In this document: positions 1 to 7,091 of the stretch, piece after piece
Numbering within the stretch: position 1 is the first letter of the stretch
Layout: the number at the start of each line of letters is the position of its first letter
NCBI GenBank assembly: GCA_036557185.1
Contig: DATBHZ010000029.1
Coordinates: 1-50,654, forward strand
Reading direction: 5' to 3'
Source: DATBHZ01 sp036557185
Lineage (GTDB): Bacteria > Actinomycetota > Acidimicrobiia > IMCC26256 > JAENVU01
Length of the DNA stretch: 50,654 bases
Notes under the pieces: generated by a model
Database searches by the model: none
What the model saw: the letters and a program-made list of their open reading frames with translations, nothing else
What the model was told of the DNA's origin: nothing
Program-made: the position numbers and the translations under genes

Positions 1-911
1 ACGAGGACGGGCATGGTGAGCGCGACGATCTTCCCGCCGGCGTCCCGGGCGGCGCTCGACGCCGCGAGCTGGCGCGGCACGCGTTCCGGGACGCGGGAGT
101 CGACGGTCAGCACGTTCCAGTTGAGCGGTCGGCGGCCCGCCACCGACATCTTCACGAACAGGTCGATCTCGTCGTCGGAGAACTGGTCGAGGCAGCCGTC
201 GATGATCGCCTCGAGCGTCGTGCCCTCGTGCTCGCTCACCGCTCCGCACAGCGCGAGCACCTCGTCGTGTGACGCCCACCGGCTCGCGACCGGTCTCCCG
301 TCACCGTCGGAGTGCGTGTATGCGAGCGTCGTGGAGAATCCGAGACCGCCCGCCTCGAGCGCGCGGTGGAGCTCGGACACCATCGACGACTGCTCGTCCT
401 CGGTCGCGGTGCGCTCGACGGACTCCTCCCCCATCACGTACCGACGCAACGCGCAGTGGCCGACGAGGAAGCCGGCGTTCACGCCGATGTTGCCGTCGAG
501 CCGGGCGAGGTATTCGGCGAAGGTCTCCCACGTCCAGTCGACGCCGTTCTCGAGCGCCGCCAGCGACATGCCCTCGACCTTGGCCATCATCCGCCGGATG
601 TAGTCCGCGTCGCGTGCGTGAATCGGCGCGAGGGTGAAGCCACAGTTGCCGCCGATGATCGTGGTGACACCGTGCACGTTGCTCGGCGATGCGAGCGGGT
701 CCCAGAAGAGCTGCGCGTCGTAGTGGGTGTGCGGGTCAACGAAGCCCGGCGTAACGACGAGACCGTCCGCGTCAACGGTCCGTGACGCCTGATCGTCGAT
801 GCCGTCCTCGACAGCGACGATTACGCCGTCCTGGACGGCCACGTCGGCGCGACGCGACGGCGCTCCGGTGCCATCGACGACGGTGCCCCCGGTGATGAGC
901 AGATCGAGCAT
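1..911 (-). CDS. N-acyl-D-amino-acid deacylase-like amidohydrolase (partial, runs off left edge)
   Basis: The reverse strand reads as an open frame from an ATG at 911 to the window edge, about 303 residues with the C-terminus missing. The N-terminus shows the amidohydrolase beta-sandwich start (MLDLLITGGTVVDGTG), then the metal-binding HxH motif PGFVDPHTHYDAQ at about residues 57-69. Further on are the stretches GVTTIIGGNCGF and GFLVGHCALR, typical of the amidohydrolase-3 / D-aminoacylase group. Family members hydrolyse N-acyl-D-amino acids or related amides in the cytoplasm; the substrate cannot be read from this sequence. It is divergent from the dehalogenase-like gene at 1013, and the 101-bp spacer carries a perfect palindrome that could control both. 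Family assignment is secure; exact substrate unknown. Confidence 0.85.
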   Translation of the reverse strand, partial: MLDLLITGGTVVDGTGAPSRRADVAVQDGVIVAVEDGIDDQASRTVDADGLVVTPGFVDPHTHYDAQLFWDPLASPSNVHGVTTIIGGNCGFTLAPIHARDADYIRRMMAKVEGMSLAALENGVDWTWETFAEYLARLDGNIGVNAGFLVGHCALRRYVMGEESVERTATEDEQSSMVSELHRALEAGGLGFSTTLAYTHSDGDGRPVASRWASHDEVLALCGAVSEHEGTTLEAIIDGCLDQFSDDEIDLFVKMSVAGRRPLNWNVLTVDSRVPERVPRQLAASSAARDAGGKIVALTMPVL

Positions 912-932
912 CCGAGACCTCGCGAGCCCTAT

Positions 933-961
933 ATCTGACGACAGATCTGACGGTCCGTCAG
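933..961. promoter_or_regulatory. Operator candidate: perfect 15-nt palindrome with extra half-site
   Basis: CTGACGG-T-CCGTCAG occupies 947-961 with perfect 7-bp arms. The 8-mer ATCTGACG occurs twice in direct orientation (933-940 and 945-952), so a third half-site lies upstream. The palindrome covers the -35 position of a likely promoter for the plus-strand gene (-10 TAGGAT at 977-982, 17-base spacer) and lies upstream of the divergent amidohydrolase. The geometry fits a TetR- or GntR-type repressor; the regulator is not identified. Confidence 0.55.
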
Positions 962-1012
962 GTTAGAGCTTCACCCTAGGATCCACTGCGCCGCCGGCCC
1001 CAGGAGGACAAC

Positions 1013-1756
1013 GTGGGCTCGAACGACGGACCCGTCGCGATCATCACGCAGGCGAACGACTACGTCGGGCCTGCACTGTCTCGCGTCATGGGTCGCAGTG
1101 GATTCCGCCTCGTGCTGCACGGTGCGGGTGACCAGCTCATCGAGTCGCTCGCGGCGGACGACATCGAGGCGAGCACCGCGAACGGCGATCTCACCACCGC
1201 GGACGGCAATCGCGCGCTCGTGGCGTCAACGCTCGACCGCTATGGCCGCATCGACGCCGCCTGCTACGTCACCGGCGTGATCGTGCCCGCGACCTTTCTC
1301 GACACCACGGCAGAGCAGTGGCAGTTCCTGCAACGCGTGAACCTGGACGCCGTCTTCCACGCACTCCAAGCGGTGCTCCCGCCCATGGCGGAGGCCGGCA
1401 CTGGACAGGTCGTCGTCTTCACGAGCGCGGCAGGTGCAAGGAACTTGCGAGGTGCGGCGGCCTACTCGGCCACCCGCGCGGGGGCCAACGCCGTTGTGCG
1501 GGCCGCGGCGCAGGACGTGGCCGATCGAGGTGTCTGCGTGAACGCGATCGGCACCAACTTCATGGACTTCCCGGCGTTCCTCCGCGCTTCGGGTGCCGAC
1601 GACCCGAAGGTGCGCCCCGAGGTCGAGAAGCGGGTGCCACTGCGCAGGCTCGGGACGATGGAAGAGCTCGCCGAGTTCGCGGCCGTGCTCCTCGACGGGC
1701 GGAGCAGGTTCCAGACGGGGCAGTTCTTCTCGTACTCCGGAGGCTGGAGCACATAG
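1013..1756 (+). CDS. Candidate halohydrin dehalogenase (SDR-fold, Ser-Tyr-Arg triad)
   Basis: The protein has 247 residues and a GTG start preceded by AGGAGG at the right distance. It has the short-chain dehydrogenase fold but lacks the TGxxxGxG cofactor motif; in its place is T12-QAND-Y17-V-G19, matching the halohydrin dehalogenase signature T-x4-[FY]-x-G. The catalytic positions are S138, Y151 and R155, exactly S-x12-Y-x3-R with Arg replacing the SDR Lys. The C-terminal half (AYSATRAGANA, NAIGTNFMD, LRRLGTMEELAE, TGQFFSYSGGW) resembles HheC-type enzymes as I remember them. These enzymes expel halide from vicinal halohydrins to form epoxides, without NAD. The triad and motifs are seen; dehalogenase activity is inferred. 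The alternative is a degenerate SDR of other function. Confidence 0.7.
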   Translation: MGSNDGPVAIITQANDYVGPALSRVMGRSGFRLVLHGAGDQLIESLAADDIEASTANGDLTTADGNRALVASTLDRYGRIDAACYVTGVIVPATFLDTTAEQWQFLQRVNLDAVFHALQAVLPPMAEAGTGQVVVFTSAAGARNLRGAAAYSATRAGANAVVRAAAQDVADRGVCVNAIGTNFMDFPAFLRASGADDPKVRPEVEKRVPLRRLGTMEELAEFAAVLLDGRSRFQTGQFFSYSGGWST

Positions 1757-1773
1757 CAACGCGCCGCGGCGGT

Positions 1774-2442
1774 TCAGAGATCGAGCGTTCCCCCCGGCTC
1801 GATCCCGGCTCGCCGCAGCATCTTTGCCTTCGCTCGCATCACGAGCTCGCGCGACGGTCTGGCGATCTGAGCGGCGACCTCCTGCGCGGCGGCAGGAAGG
1901 TCGGCCGGAGCCACGATGCGCGACACGAGGCCCAGCCGCAACGCCTCCTCCGCTCCCACCGAGCGGCCCGTCAAGCAGAGGTCGCGCGCGGTCGCCGCGC
2001 CCACGAGCTCCTGGAGAGGCGCGTACACGACGTCGCCGAACGTCACCTCGGGATGCGCGAACCGAAGCGTGTCCGCGCCAATGCGGAGATCGCACATCAC
2101 GGCGAGGTCGAAGCCGCCGCCGAGCGCAGGGCCGTTCACGGCGGCAACCGTCGGGAGCGGGAAGTGGAGCACGGCGCGGTGGTACCGGTCACTCGATGCC
2201 CAGAGCACATCGCCGAAGCGCGGATCCTCGAGCGCCCGCTCGAATTCCTTCAGGTCGAACCCCGCGCAGAACACGTCGCCCTCCGCAGCGATGACGACGA
2301 CACGCGCAGCGTCGTCTGCGGCAAGCGCGTCGAGCGCGTCCGAGATGCGGTCCCGGAGCTCCACCGAGAGCGCGTTCTTGCGTTCGGCACGCGCGAGCGT
2401 GAGGGTCGCAATCCCATCGGCCGGCCCGTCGATCCGCAGCAT
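1774..2442 (-). CDS. Enoyl-CoA hydratase/isomerase family protein (short)
   Basis: This 222-residue crotonase-fold protein is somewhat shorter than the usual 250-260, mainly at the C-terminus. The oxyanion-hole regions are clear: VFCAGFDLKEF (about 57-67) and AAVNGPALGGGFDLAVMCDLRIG. The catalytic-glutamate region reads PEVTFGDVVYAPLQELVG, which departs from the usual xxEVxLGxxP spacing, so hydratase chemistry is not certain and isomerase or hydrolase activity is possible. The ATG at 2442 is preceded by TAGCGT six bases upstream with no Shine-Dalgarno, suggesting a leaderless transcript. It is divergent from the FadD3-like ligase, and both probably act on acyl-CoA intermediates. It converges on the gene ending at 1756. 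Confidence 0.85.
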   Translation of the reverse strand: MLRIDGPADGIATLTLARAERKNALSVELRDRISDALDALAADDAARVVVIAAEGDVFCAGFDLKEFERALEDPRFGDVLWASSDRYHRAVLHFPLPTVAAVNGPALGGGFDLAVMCDLRIGADTLRFAHPEVTFGDVVYAPLQELVGAATARDLCLTGRSVGAEEALRLGLVSRIVAPADLPAAAQEVAAQIARPSRELVMRAKAKMLRRAGIEPGGTLDL

Positions 2443-2448
2443 GAGGGG

Positions 2449-2458
2449 ACGCTAGCCT
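2449..2458. promoter_or_regulatory. Overlapping divergent -10 boxes
   Basis: On the minus strand TAGCGT (2449-2454) ends six bases before the ATG at 2442, implying a leaderless mRNA. On the plus strand TAGCCT (2453-2458) lies 28 bases before the ATG at 2487. The two boxes share two bases, so the transcripts should be mutually exclusive at any one moment. Assigned by pattern only. Confidence 0.45.
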
Positions 2459-2486
2459 CCGACCGAAACGGCCTCCGCGAGCGACG

Positions 2487-4073
2487 ATGATCGACAGCAC
2501 AGCCACCACCATTCCCGCGCTGCTCGACGCCGCAGTCCAGCAACATCCCGACGGGCTCGCGATCAGCGACGGCACCACGACGCTCACATTCCGCGATCTC
2601 GGGCAGACTGCCTCCGCAGCGGCGCGCGCGTACCTCGCGGCCGGTGTGGGACCCGGAGACCGCGTCGCGATCTGGGCACCGAACATCTGGGAGTGGGTAC
2701 CGGCGGCGATCGGCGTGCACCTCGCGGGAGCGGCTCTCGTACCGCTCAACACGCGTTACAAGGGCGCCGAAGCGGCGTACATCCTCGGCCGGGGCCGCGC
2801 CAAGGTGCTCGTCACGATGGGCGAATTCCTCGGCACGGACTACGCGCAGCTCCTCGAGTCGACCGTCGACGTGCCGTCCGACCTTCCCGACCTCGAGCGG
2901 ATCGTGACCCTGCGGTCCGATGGCGCGCGTGGATGGGATGCCTTCGTCGCGCAGGGTTCGAAGATCGGCGAGGAAGCCGTCCGCGAGCGCGCGGCGGCCG
3001 TCACCTCCTCCGACCTATCGGACATCCTCTTCACCTCCGGCACGACGGGGAACCCGAAGGGCGTCATGCAGACGCACGGAGCGACGACGCGCGCGTTCCG
3101 GGCGTGGAGCGACGTCGTCGGCCTCACCGCGGGCGACCGCTACCTCGTCGTCAATCCGTTCTTCCATGCGTTCGGGTACAAGGCGGGATGGCTGGCGTGT
3201 CTGATGACCGGTGCCACCGTCCACCCCCAAGCCGTGTTCGACGTCGACGACGTCATGGCGCGCATCGCGCGTGAGCGCATCTCGGTCATGCCCGGGCCTC
3301 CGACCTTGTTCCAGTCGATCCTCAACCATCCCGGGCGCGACCAGCACGACCTGACGAGCCTCCGGCTCGTCGTCACGGGCGCCGCGGCCATACCGGTCGA
3401 GCTGATCCTGCGCATGCGCGACGAGCTCGCGATCGAGACCATCATCACCGGGTACGGGCTCACCGAGGCGTGCGGCATCGCGACGATGTGCCGGTTCGAC
3501 GACGACCCCGAGACGATCGCGCTGACGAGCGGCCGGGCGATCCCCGACGTCGAGGTGCTGGTCGTCGACGACACTGGTGCCGAGGTCCCGCGCGGCTCGC
3601 CCGGGGAGGTGGTCGTACGCGGCTACAACGTCATGCGCGGCTACCTCGACGAGGCCGAGGAGACGTCGGCGACGATCGACGAAGCCGGCTGGCTGCACAC
3701 CGGCGACGTCGGCGTCATGAACGAGCGCGGCTACCTGCGCATCACCGACCGCACGAAGGACATGTTCATCGTCGGGGGGTTCAACGCCTACCCGGCCGAG
3801 ATCGAGAACCTCATGCTGCGCAACGACAAGATCGCGCAGGTTGCCGTCGTGGGCGTCCCCGACGAGCGGCTCGGCGAGGTCGGGATGGCCTTCGTGGTGC
3901 TCCGGCCCGGCGCCGAGGCAACCCCGGAGGAGCTCGTGGCCTGGGCGAGAGACGAGATGGCCAACTACAAGGCGCCGCGCTACATCGAGCTGGTCAGCGA
4001 GCTTCCGCTCAACGCCATGGGCAAGGTCCTGAAGTACGACCTGCGCGAGCGCGCGGCCAAGCTCGTCCGCTGA
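2487..4073 (+). CDS. FadD3-like acyl-CoA synthetase (AMP-forming)
   Basis: A 528-residue class I adenylate-forming enzyme that activates a carboxylic acid to its CoA thioester through an acyl-adenylate. The P-loop FTSGTTGNPKG is at about residues 181-191, the A5 motif reads GYGLTEACG, A7 reads GWLHTGDVG, A8 reads ITDRTKDMFIVGGFNAYP, and the catalytic Lys region near the end is NAMGKVLKYDL. Stretches such as VPLNTRYKG, NPFFHAFGYKAG and MPGPPTLFQS recall mycobacterial FadD3, which activates the C/D-ring remnant of steroids (HIP). That resemblance is from memory, so a steroid-type bicyclic acid is only a hypothesis; a general fatty or aromatic acid is possible. It converges with the sulfatase at 4087. 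Confidence 0.88.
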   Translation: MIDSTATTIPALLDAAVQQHPDGLAISDGTTTLTFRDLGQTASAAARAYLAAGVGPGDRVAIWAPNIWEWVPAAIGVHLAGAALVPLNTRYKGAEAAYILGRGRAKVLVTMGEFLGTDYAQLLESTVDVPSDLPDLERIVTLRSDGARGWDAFVAQGSKIGEEAVRERAAAVTSSDLSDILFTSGTTGNPKGVMQTHGATTRAFRAWSDVVGLTAGDRYLVVNPFFHAFGYKAGWLACLMTGATVHPQAVFDVDDVMARIARERISVMPGPPTLFQSILNHPGRDQHDLTSLRLVVTGAAAIPVELILRMRDELAIETIITGYGLTEACGIATMCRFDDDPETIALTSGRAIPDVEVLVVDDTGAEVPRGSPGEVVVRGYNVMRGYLDEAEETSATIDEAGWLHTGDVGVMNERGYLRITDRTKDMFIVGGFNAYPAEIENLMLRNDKIAQVAVVGVPDERLGEVGMAFVVLRPGAEATPEELVAWARDEMANYKAPRYIELVSELPLNAMGKVLKYDLRERAAKLVR

Positions 4074-4086
4074 CCCCGTAGCGCGG

Positions 4087-5613
4087 TCAGCCGACGATGC
4101 CGACCTTCGGCTCGGAGTGCACGTCGTGGTTCATCGTGTCGTCGAGCGCGGTGAGCAGCTCGTCGCGGACAGCACGACAGCCGGGGTCGTCCCAGCGGTT
4201 GACGAGCTCCTCGGGGTCGTCGTCGAGCGAGTACAGCTCGCCCACCCCGTCGTTGTCCTCGTAGCGGGTCACCTTCCACTCGCGCGTGCTCAGGGTGCGC
4301 AGACGGAGCGTGAGGACGATGTCGAAGTCGTTCTCGGTGAGCGTGTGCTCGCGGTCCGACGTGTCGTGGAGGTCCGCACCCTCCATGTGGTCCGGGACCG
4401 TCACACCTGCCGCCGTGAGCGCGGTCGGCGCGAGGTCGATCGAGCCAACCGGGTCGTTGCGCACCTCCCGCGCGCCGAAGCCTGGACCGCGGACGATCAG
4501 CGGGATCCTGAGCAGGTCGTCGTAGTGGATCGGGCCCTTGAAGATCATCTGGTGGTGCCCGAGGAATTCGCCATGATCCGTCGACATGACGACAAGCGTG
4601 TCGTCGCGCAGGCCTCGCTCGTCGAGCACCGCGAGCACGCGCCCGATCTGGTGGTCGAGCTGGCTCACCATCCCGTAGTAGCCGGCCGTCATGGTGGCCA
4701 GCTCCTCGCGCGTGTACCGGGCGCCGCCCGGGTTTGCGAACTCGAACAGGCCGCCCCGGTTGCCCTGCGTCCAGATGCGGTGGATCGGCGGCTTGTCGTC
4801 GAACTCCTCCGGGTGCGCCACGGGCAGCATCTCGCCGACGTCGTCCGCGGAGTACATGCCGGACCAGGGCGCGGGCGCGTCCATCGGGTGGTGCGGATCA
4901 GTGAAGCTCACCCACCCGAAGAACGGTCCCTCGACGCCGCGGAGCCACTCGATCGCGCGGTCGGCAACCCATGTTGTCGGATGGTCCTCCTCGGGCAACG
5001 CCGACGCCCACGTCTGCGTGTGGTCCCAGCTCCTGCCCGCCGCCTCCGGCTGCATCTGCGCGATGCGCTCACGACCGCGCTCGGGACCGTCGCGGTAGAG
5101 CCAGCGCCCGTAGTGGAGCCCCATCGGTGCGGGACCGAAGCACCAGTTCCAGTTGCCTTGCAGCGGCGCCATGCGCATGTTGTGGCCGAACAGGATGAGC
5201 TGCACGTAGTCGAAGCCGAAGTACGGGCCGGTCCACCCGTCGGGCATGAGCGCGGATCCCTCGACCGATTCGAGTCGCCCCGTCGGGACGAGTGGGAAGA
5301 CGGATGCGAAGTGCGCCTTCCCGAACAGCGCGGTCGCGTAGCCCGCACGACCGAGCTCCGACGCGACCGAATGCTCGGCCCAGCGTTCCGGCAGGTCGAT
5401 GCCGTTGCAGGTGACACCGTGCGTCGAGGGGTACGTCCCCGTGAGGATGGTCGCACGCGCCGGCTGGCAGAGCATGTGCTGCGTGCGCGCGGCCGTGAAC
5501 ATGGTTCCCTCGGCGGCGAGCGCGTCGATGTTCGGCGTCCGGCACACCGGGTTGCCGTATGCGCCGATCGAGTCGGCGCGCTGCTGGTCGGTCGTGATGA
5601 ACAGCACGTTCAC
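4087..5613 (-). CDS. Cys-type (formylglycine) sulfatase
   Basis: A 508-residue sulfatase of the alkaline-phosphatase superfamily. The N-terminal metal site is NVLFITTDQQRADSIGAYGN, and the formylglycine motif C-x-P-x-R is present as C49-QPAR-ATILTG. Later motifs DHGEFLGHH and KGPIHYDD fit the catalytic core. There is no signal peptide, so it is probably cytoplasmic. It would need a formylglycine-generating enzyme, none of which is encoded here. Substrate, sulfate ester or phosphonate-like, is unknown. Its ATG overlaps the stop of the hydratase upstream (ATGA, 4 bases), so the two are translationally coupled in one operon. Confidence 0.88.
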   Translation of the reverse strand: MNVLFITTDQQRADSIGAYGNPVCRTPNIDALAAEGTMFTAARTQHMLCQPARATILTGTYPSTHGVTCNGIDLPERWAEHSVASELGRAGYATALFGKAHFASVFPLVPTGRLESVEGSALMPDGWTGPYFGFDYVQLILFGHNMRMAPLQGNWNWCFGPAPMGLHYGRWLYRDGPERGRERIAQMQPEAAGRSWDHTQTWASALPEEDHPTTWVADRAIEWLRGVEGPFFGWVSFTDPHHPMDAPAPWSGMYSADDVGEMLPVAHPEEFDDKPPIHRIWTQGNRGGLFEFANPGGARYTREELATMTAGYYGMVSQLDHQIGRVLAVLDERGLRDDTLVVMSTDHGEFLGHHQMIFKGPIHYDDLLRIPLIVRGPGFGAREVRNDPVGSIDLAPTALTAAGVTVPDHMEGADLHDTSDREHTLTENDFDIVLTLRLRTLSTREWKVTRYEDNDGVGELYSLDDDPEELVNRWDDPGCRAVRDELLTALDDTMNHDVHSEPKVGIVG

Positions 5614-6317
5614 GCGGGCACCCCGGCACTGGCGAAGTCCAGCTCGGAGGACACGAGGCTCGCCGCGCGCTTCGCCTCCGCCGCACGCAGGACGCGCTTA
5701 TTGCCTGCATACGCACGCGTCGGGAGGGCCGCTCGCTCCCGTGCCGCATCAGCCACGGCCTGTTCGAACGATGCCGAGGGGACGACCTCGTCGATGATCC
5801 CGACGCGCGCGGCACCCTGCGGGTCGAAGAGACGGCCCACCAACATGACGTCGGTGCGCACGTTCGGGGAGACCGCCCCCTCGATGATGACGGCGGCCCA
5901 CGTCGGGAACGTCATGCCGAGCGCGGTCTCGTTCACGCCGATCTTCGCCGTCTCGTCGACGGCGACGCGGTGGTCGCACCCCATCGCGAGGATCGCCCCG
6001 CCGGCAATTGCGTGCCCGGTGACCGCTGCGATCGTCGGGAGGGGCGCCATCCACACCGCGAGGAGGGTGTGCGCGATGGTCTCGAGCGAGACTCGGCGTT
6101 GCGCGGGGTCGGAGCCCCGGATGATGTCGAGATCGATCCCGCCCGAGAACATCCGGCTGCGGCCATGGATCACCAGGCAACCTGCCCCGTCGTCGCCCGC
6201 ACGAGCGAGCGCCGAGCGCAGGCCGGAGCAGGACGTGTCGTTGAGCACGTTGGCCTTGCCGTCGTCCATGAATGCATGCGCCACATTGTCCTCGTCCAAC
6301 CGGTACTCGACAGTCAT
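5610..6317 (-). CDS. Enoyl-CoA hydratase/isomerase family protein
   Basis: A 235-residue crotonase-fold protein. The oxyanion-hole segments are MFSGGIDLDII (after an acyl-CoA-binding strand CLVIHGRSR) and AAVTGHAIAGGAILAMGCDHRVA. The position of the second catalytic Glu is occupied in VNETALGMTFPTW, so hydratase activity is plausible. An ATG start with GAGGAG upstream supports the chosen start. It is the first gene of a two-gene operon with the sulfatase and is divergent from the TetR gene, so it is a plausible target of that repressor. Confidence 0.85.
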   Translation of the reverse strand: MTVEYRLDEDNVAHAFMDDGKANVLNDTSCSGLRSALARAGDDGAGCLVIHGRSRMFSGGIDLDIIRGSDPAQRRVSLETIAHTLLAVWMAPLPTIAAVTGHAIAGGAILAMGCDHRVAVDETAKIGVNETALGMTFPTWAAVIIEGAVSPNVRTDVMLVGRLFDPQGAARVGIIDEVVPSASFEQAVADAARERAALPTRAYAGNKRVLRAAEAKRAASLVSSELDFASAGVPA

Positions 6318-6355
6318 CCGTCACTCCTCGTCCTGTGATCGCGCGCCTTGCGGTC

Positions 6356-6370
6356 CTGCACGACGTGCAG
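6356..6370. promoter_or_regulatory. Operator candidate: perfect 15-nt palindrome
   Basis: CTGCACG-A-CGTGCAG, 7-bp perfect arms around one base, lies in the 135-bp divergent spacer between the hydratase (start 6317) and the TetR gene (start 6453). It is about 38 bases upstream of the hydratase start and 45 bases upstream of the tetR -35 box. A site for the adjacent TetR protein is the simplest reading. Confidence 0.55.
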
Positions 6371-6414
6371 TGCGTCCGCACGATAAAGCACGTCTCGACA
6401 ACGCTCCCGGGCTC

Positions 6415-6444
6415 TTGCACGGCCCGTGAAACAAACCCTACGGT
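6415..6444 (+). promoter_or_regulatory. Promoter of tetR-dehalogenase operon
   Basis: TTGCAC (6415-6420), an 18-base spacer, and TACGGT (6439-6444), which ends eight bases before the ATG at 6453. No Shine-Dalgarno lies in between. The layout predicts a leaderless mRNA beginning at or next to that ATG and argues against the in-frame GTG at 6426, which would lie inside the promoter spacer. Confidence 0.55.
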
Positions 6445-6452
6445 GCCCCTCC

Positions 6453-7091
6453 ATGACGGGTGCCGGGACCGACACGGCCACAACCTCCGCTCCCGGCGGC
6501 ACCGGCGACGGACACCTCGACGGCCGGACGGCTCGCGCACAGCGAACGCGCACACGCGTCGTCGACGCGGTCCTCGAGCTCGTGCGCGCGGGCAATCCGC
6601 GCCCCACGGCGCGCCAGATCGCGGAGAAGGCTCAGATCTCGCTGCGCTCCGTATACGTCCACTTCGATGATCTCGACGATCTCTTCGGTGCAGCGGCGCA
6701 ACGGCACCTCGAGCTCCTCTCCGGATATCTCGAGCCGGTCGACGCGACATTGCCCATAGATGAGCGGATCAACGCGTTCGCCGAGCAACGAGCGGCGCTC
6801 TTCGAGTGGGCGGGCGCGGTCACGGACGCAGCCCTGCTCTGGGAGCCGTCGTCACCTGCGCTCAAGGAAGTGCTTCAACGCGGCGGGCGCGTCGGGTGGC
6901 ACGATGTGCGTCGCTTGTTCCGACAGTGCGTTCCCGAAGGCGACGAAGGCGAGCGCGTGCTCGAAGCCATCAACGCCGCGGCGAGCAGCTCGGCGTGGGG
7001 CGTCTGGCGGCGTAGGCGCGGATTGTCCCGAGACCGCGCGCGCGACGTGCTCGTGACCACCGTGACGCGCCTGCTCGGGCACTCACGATGA
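6453..7091 (+). CDS. TetR-family transcriptional regulator
   Basis: 212 residues from the ATG at 6453; an in-frame GTG at 6426 would add nine residues but falls inside the likely promoter. After a flexible Gly/Thr-rich start, the helix-turn-helix reads PTARQIAEKAQISLRSVYVHFDDLDDLF, typical of TetR. The C-terminal ligand domain is generic. It shares an ATGA overlap with the haloalkane dehalogenase downstream, so regulator and enzyme are made from one mRNA. It is divergent from an enoyl-CoA hydratase across a spacer with a perfect palindrome. The likely ligand is a substrate or product of the neighbouring enzymes; that is inference. Confidence 0.88.
   Translation: MTGAGTDTATTSAPGGTGDGHLDGRTARAQRTRTRVVDAVLELVRAGNPRPTARQIAEKAQISLRSVYVHFDDLDDLFGAAAQRHLELLSGYLEPVDATLPIDERINAFAEQRAALFEWAGAVTDAALLWEPSSPALKEVLQRGGRVGWHDVRRLFRQCVPEGDEGERVLEAINAAASSSAWGVWRRRRGLSRDRARDVLVTTVTRLLGHSR

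Noticed and set aside
4117..6429. 770-codon plus-strand frame across the sulfatase and hydratase genes
   Set aside because: Opposite-strand shadow; both minus-strand genes have full catalytic motifs.
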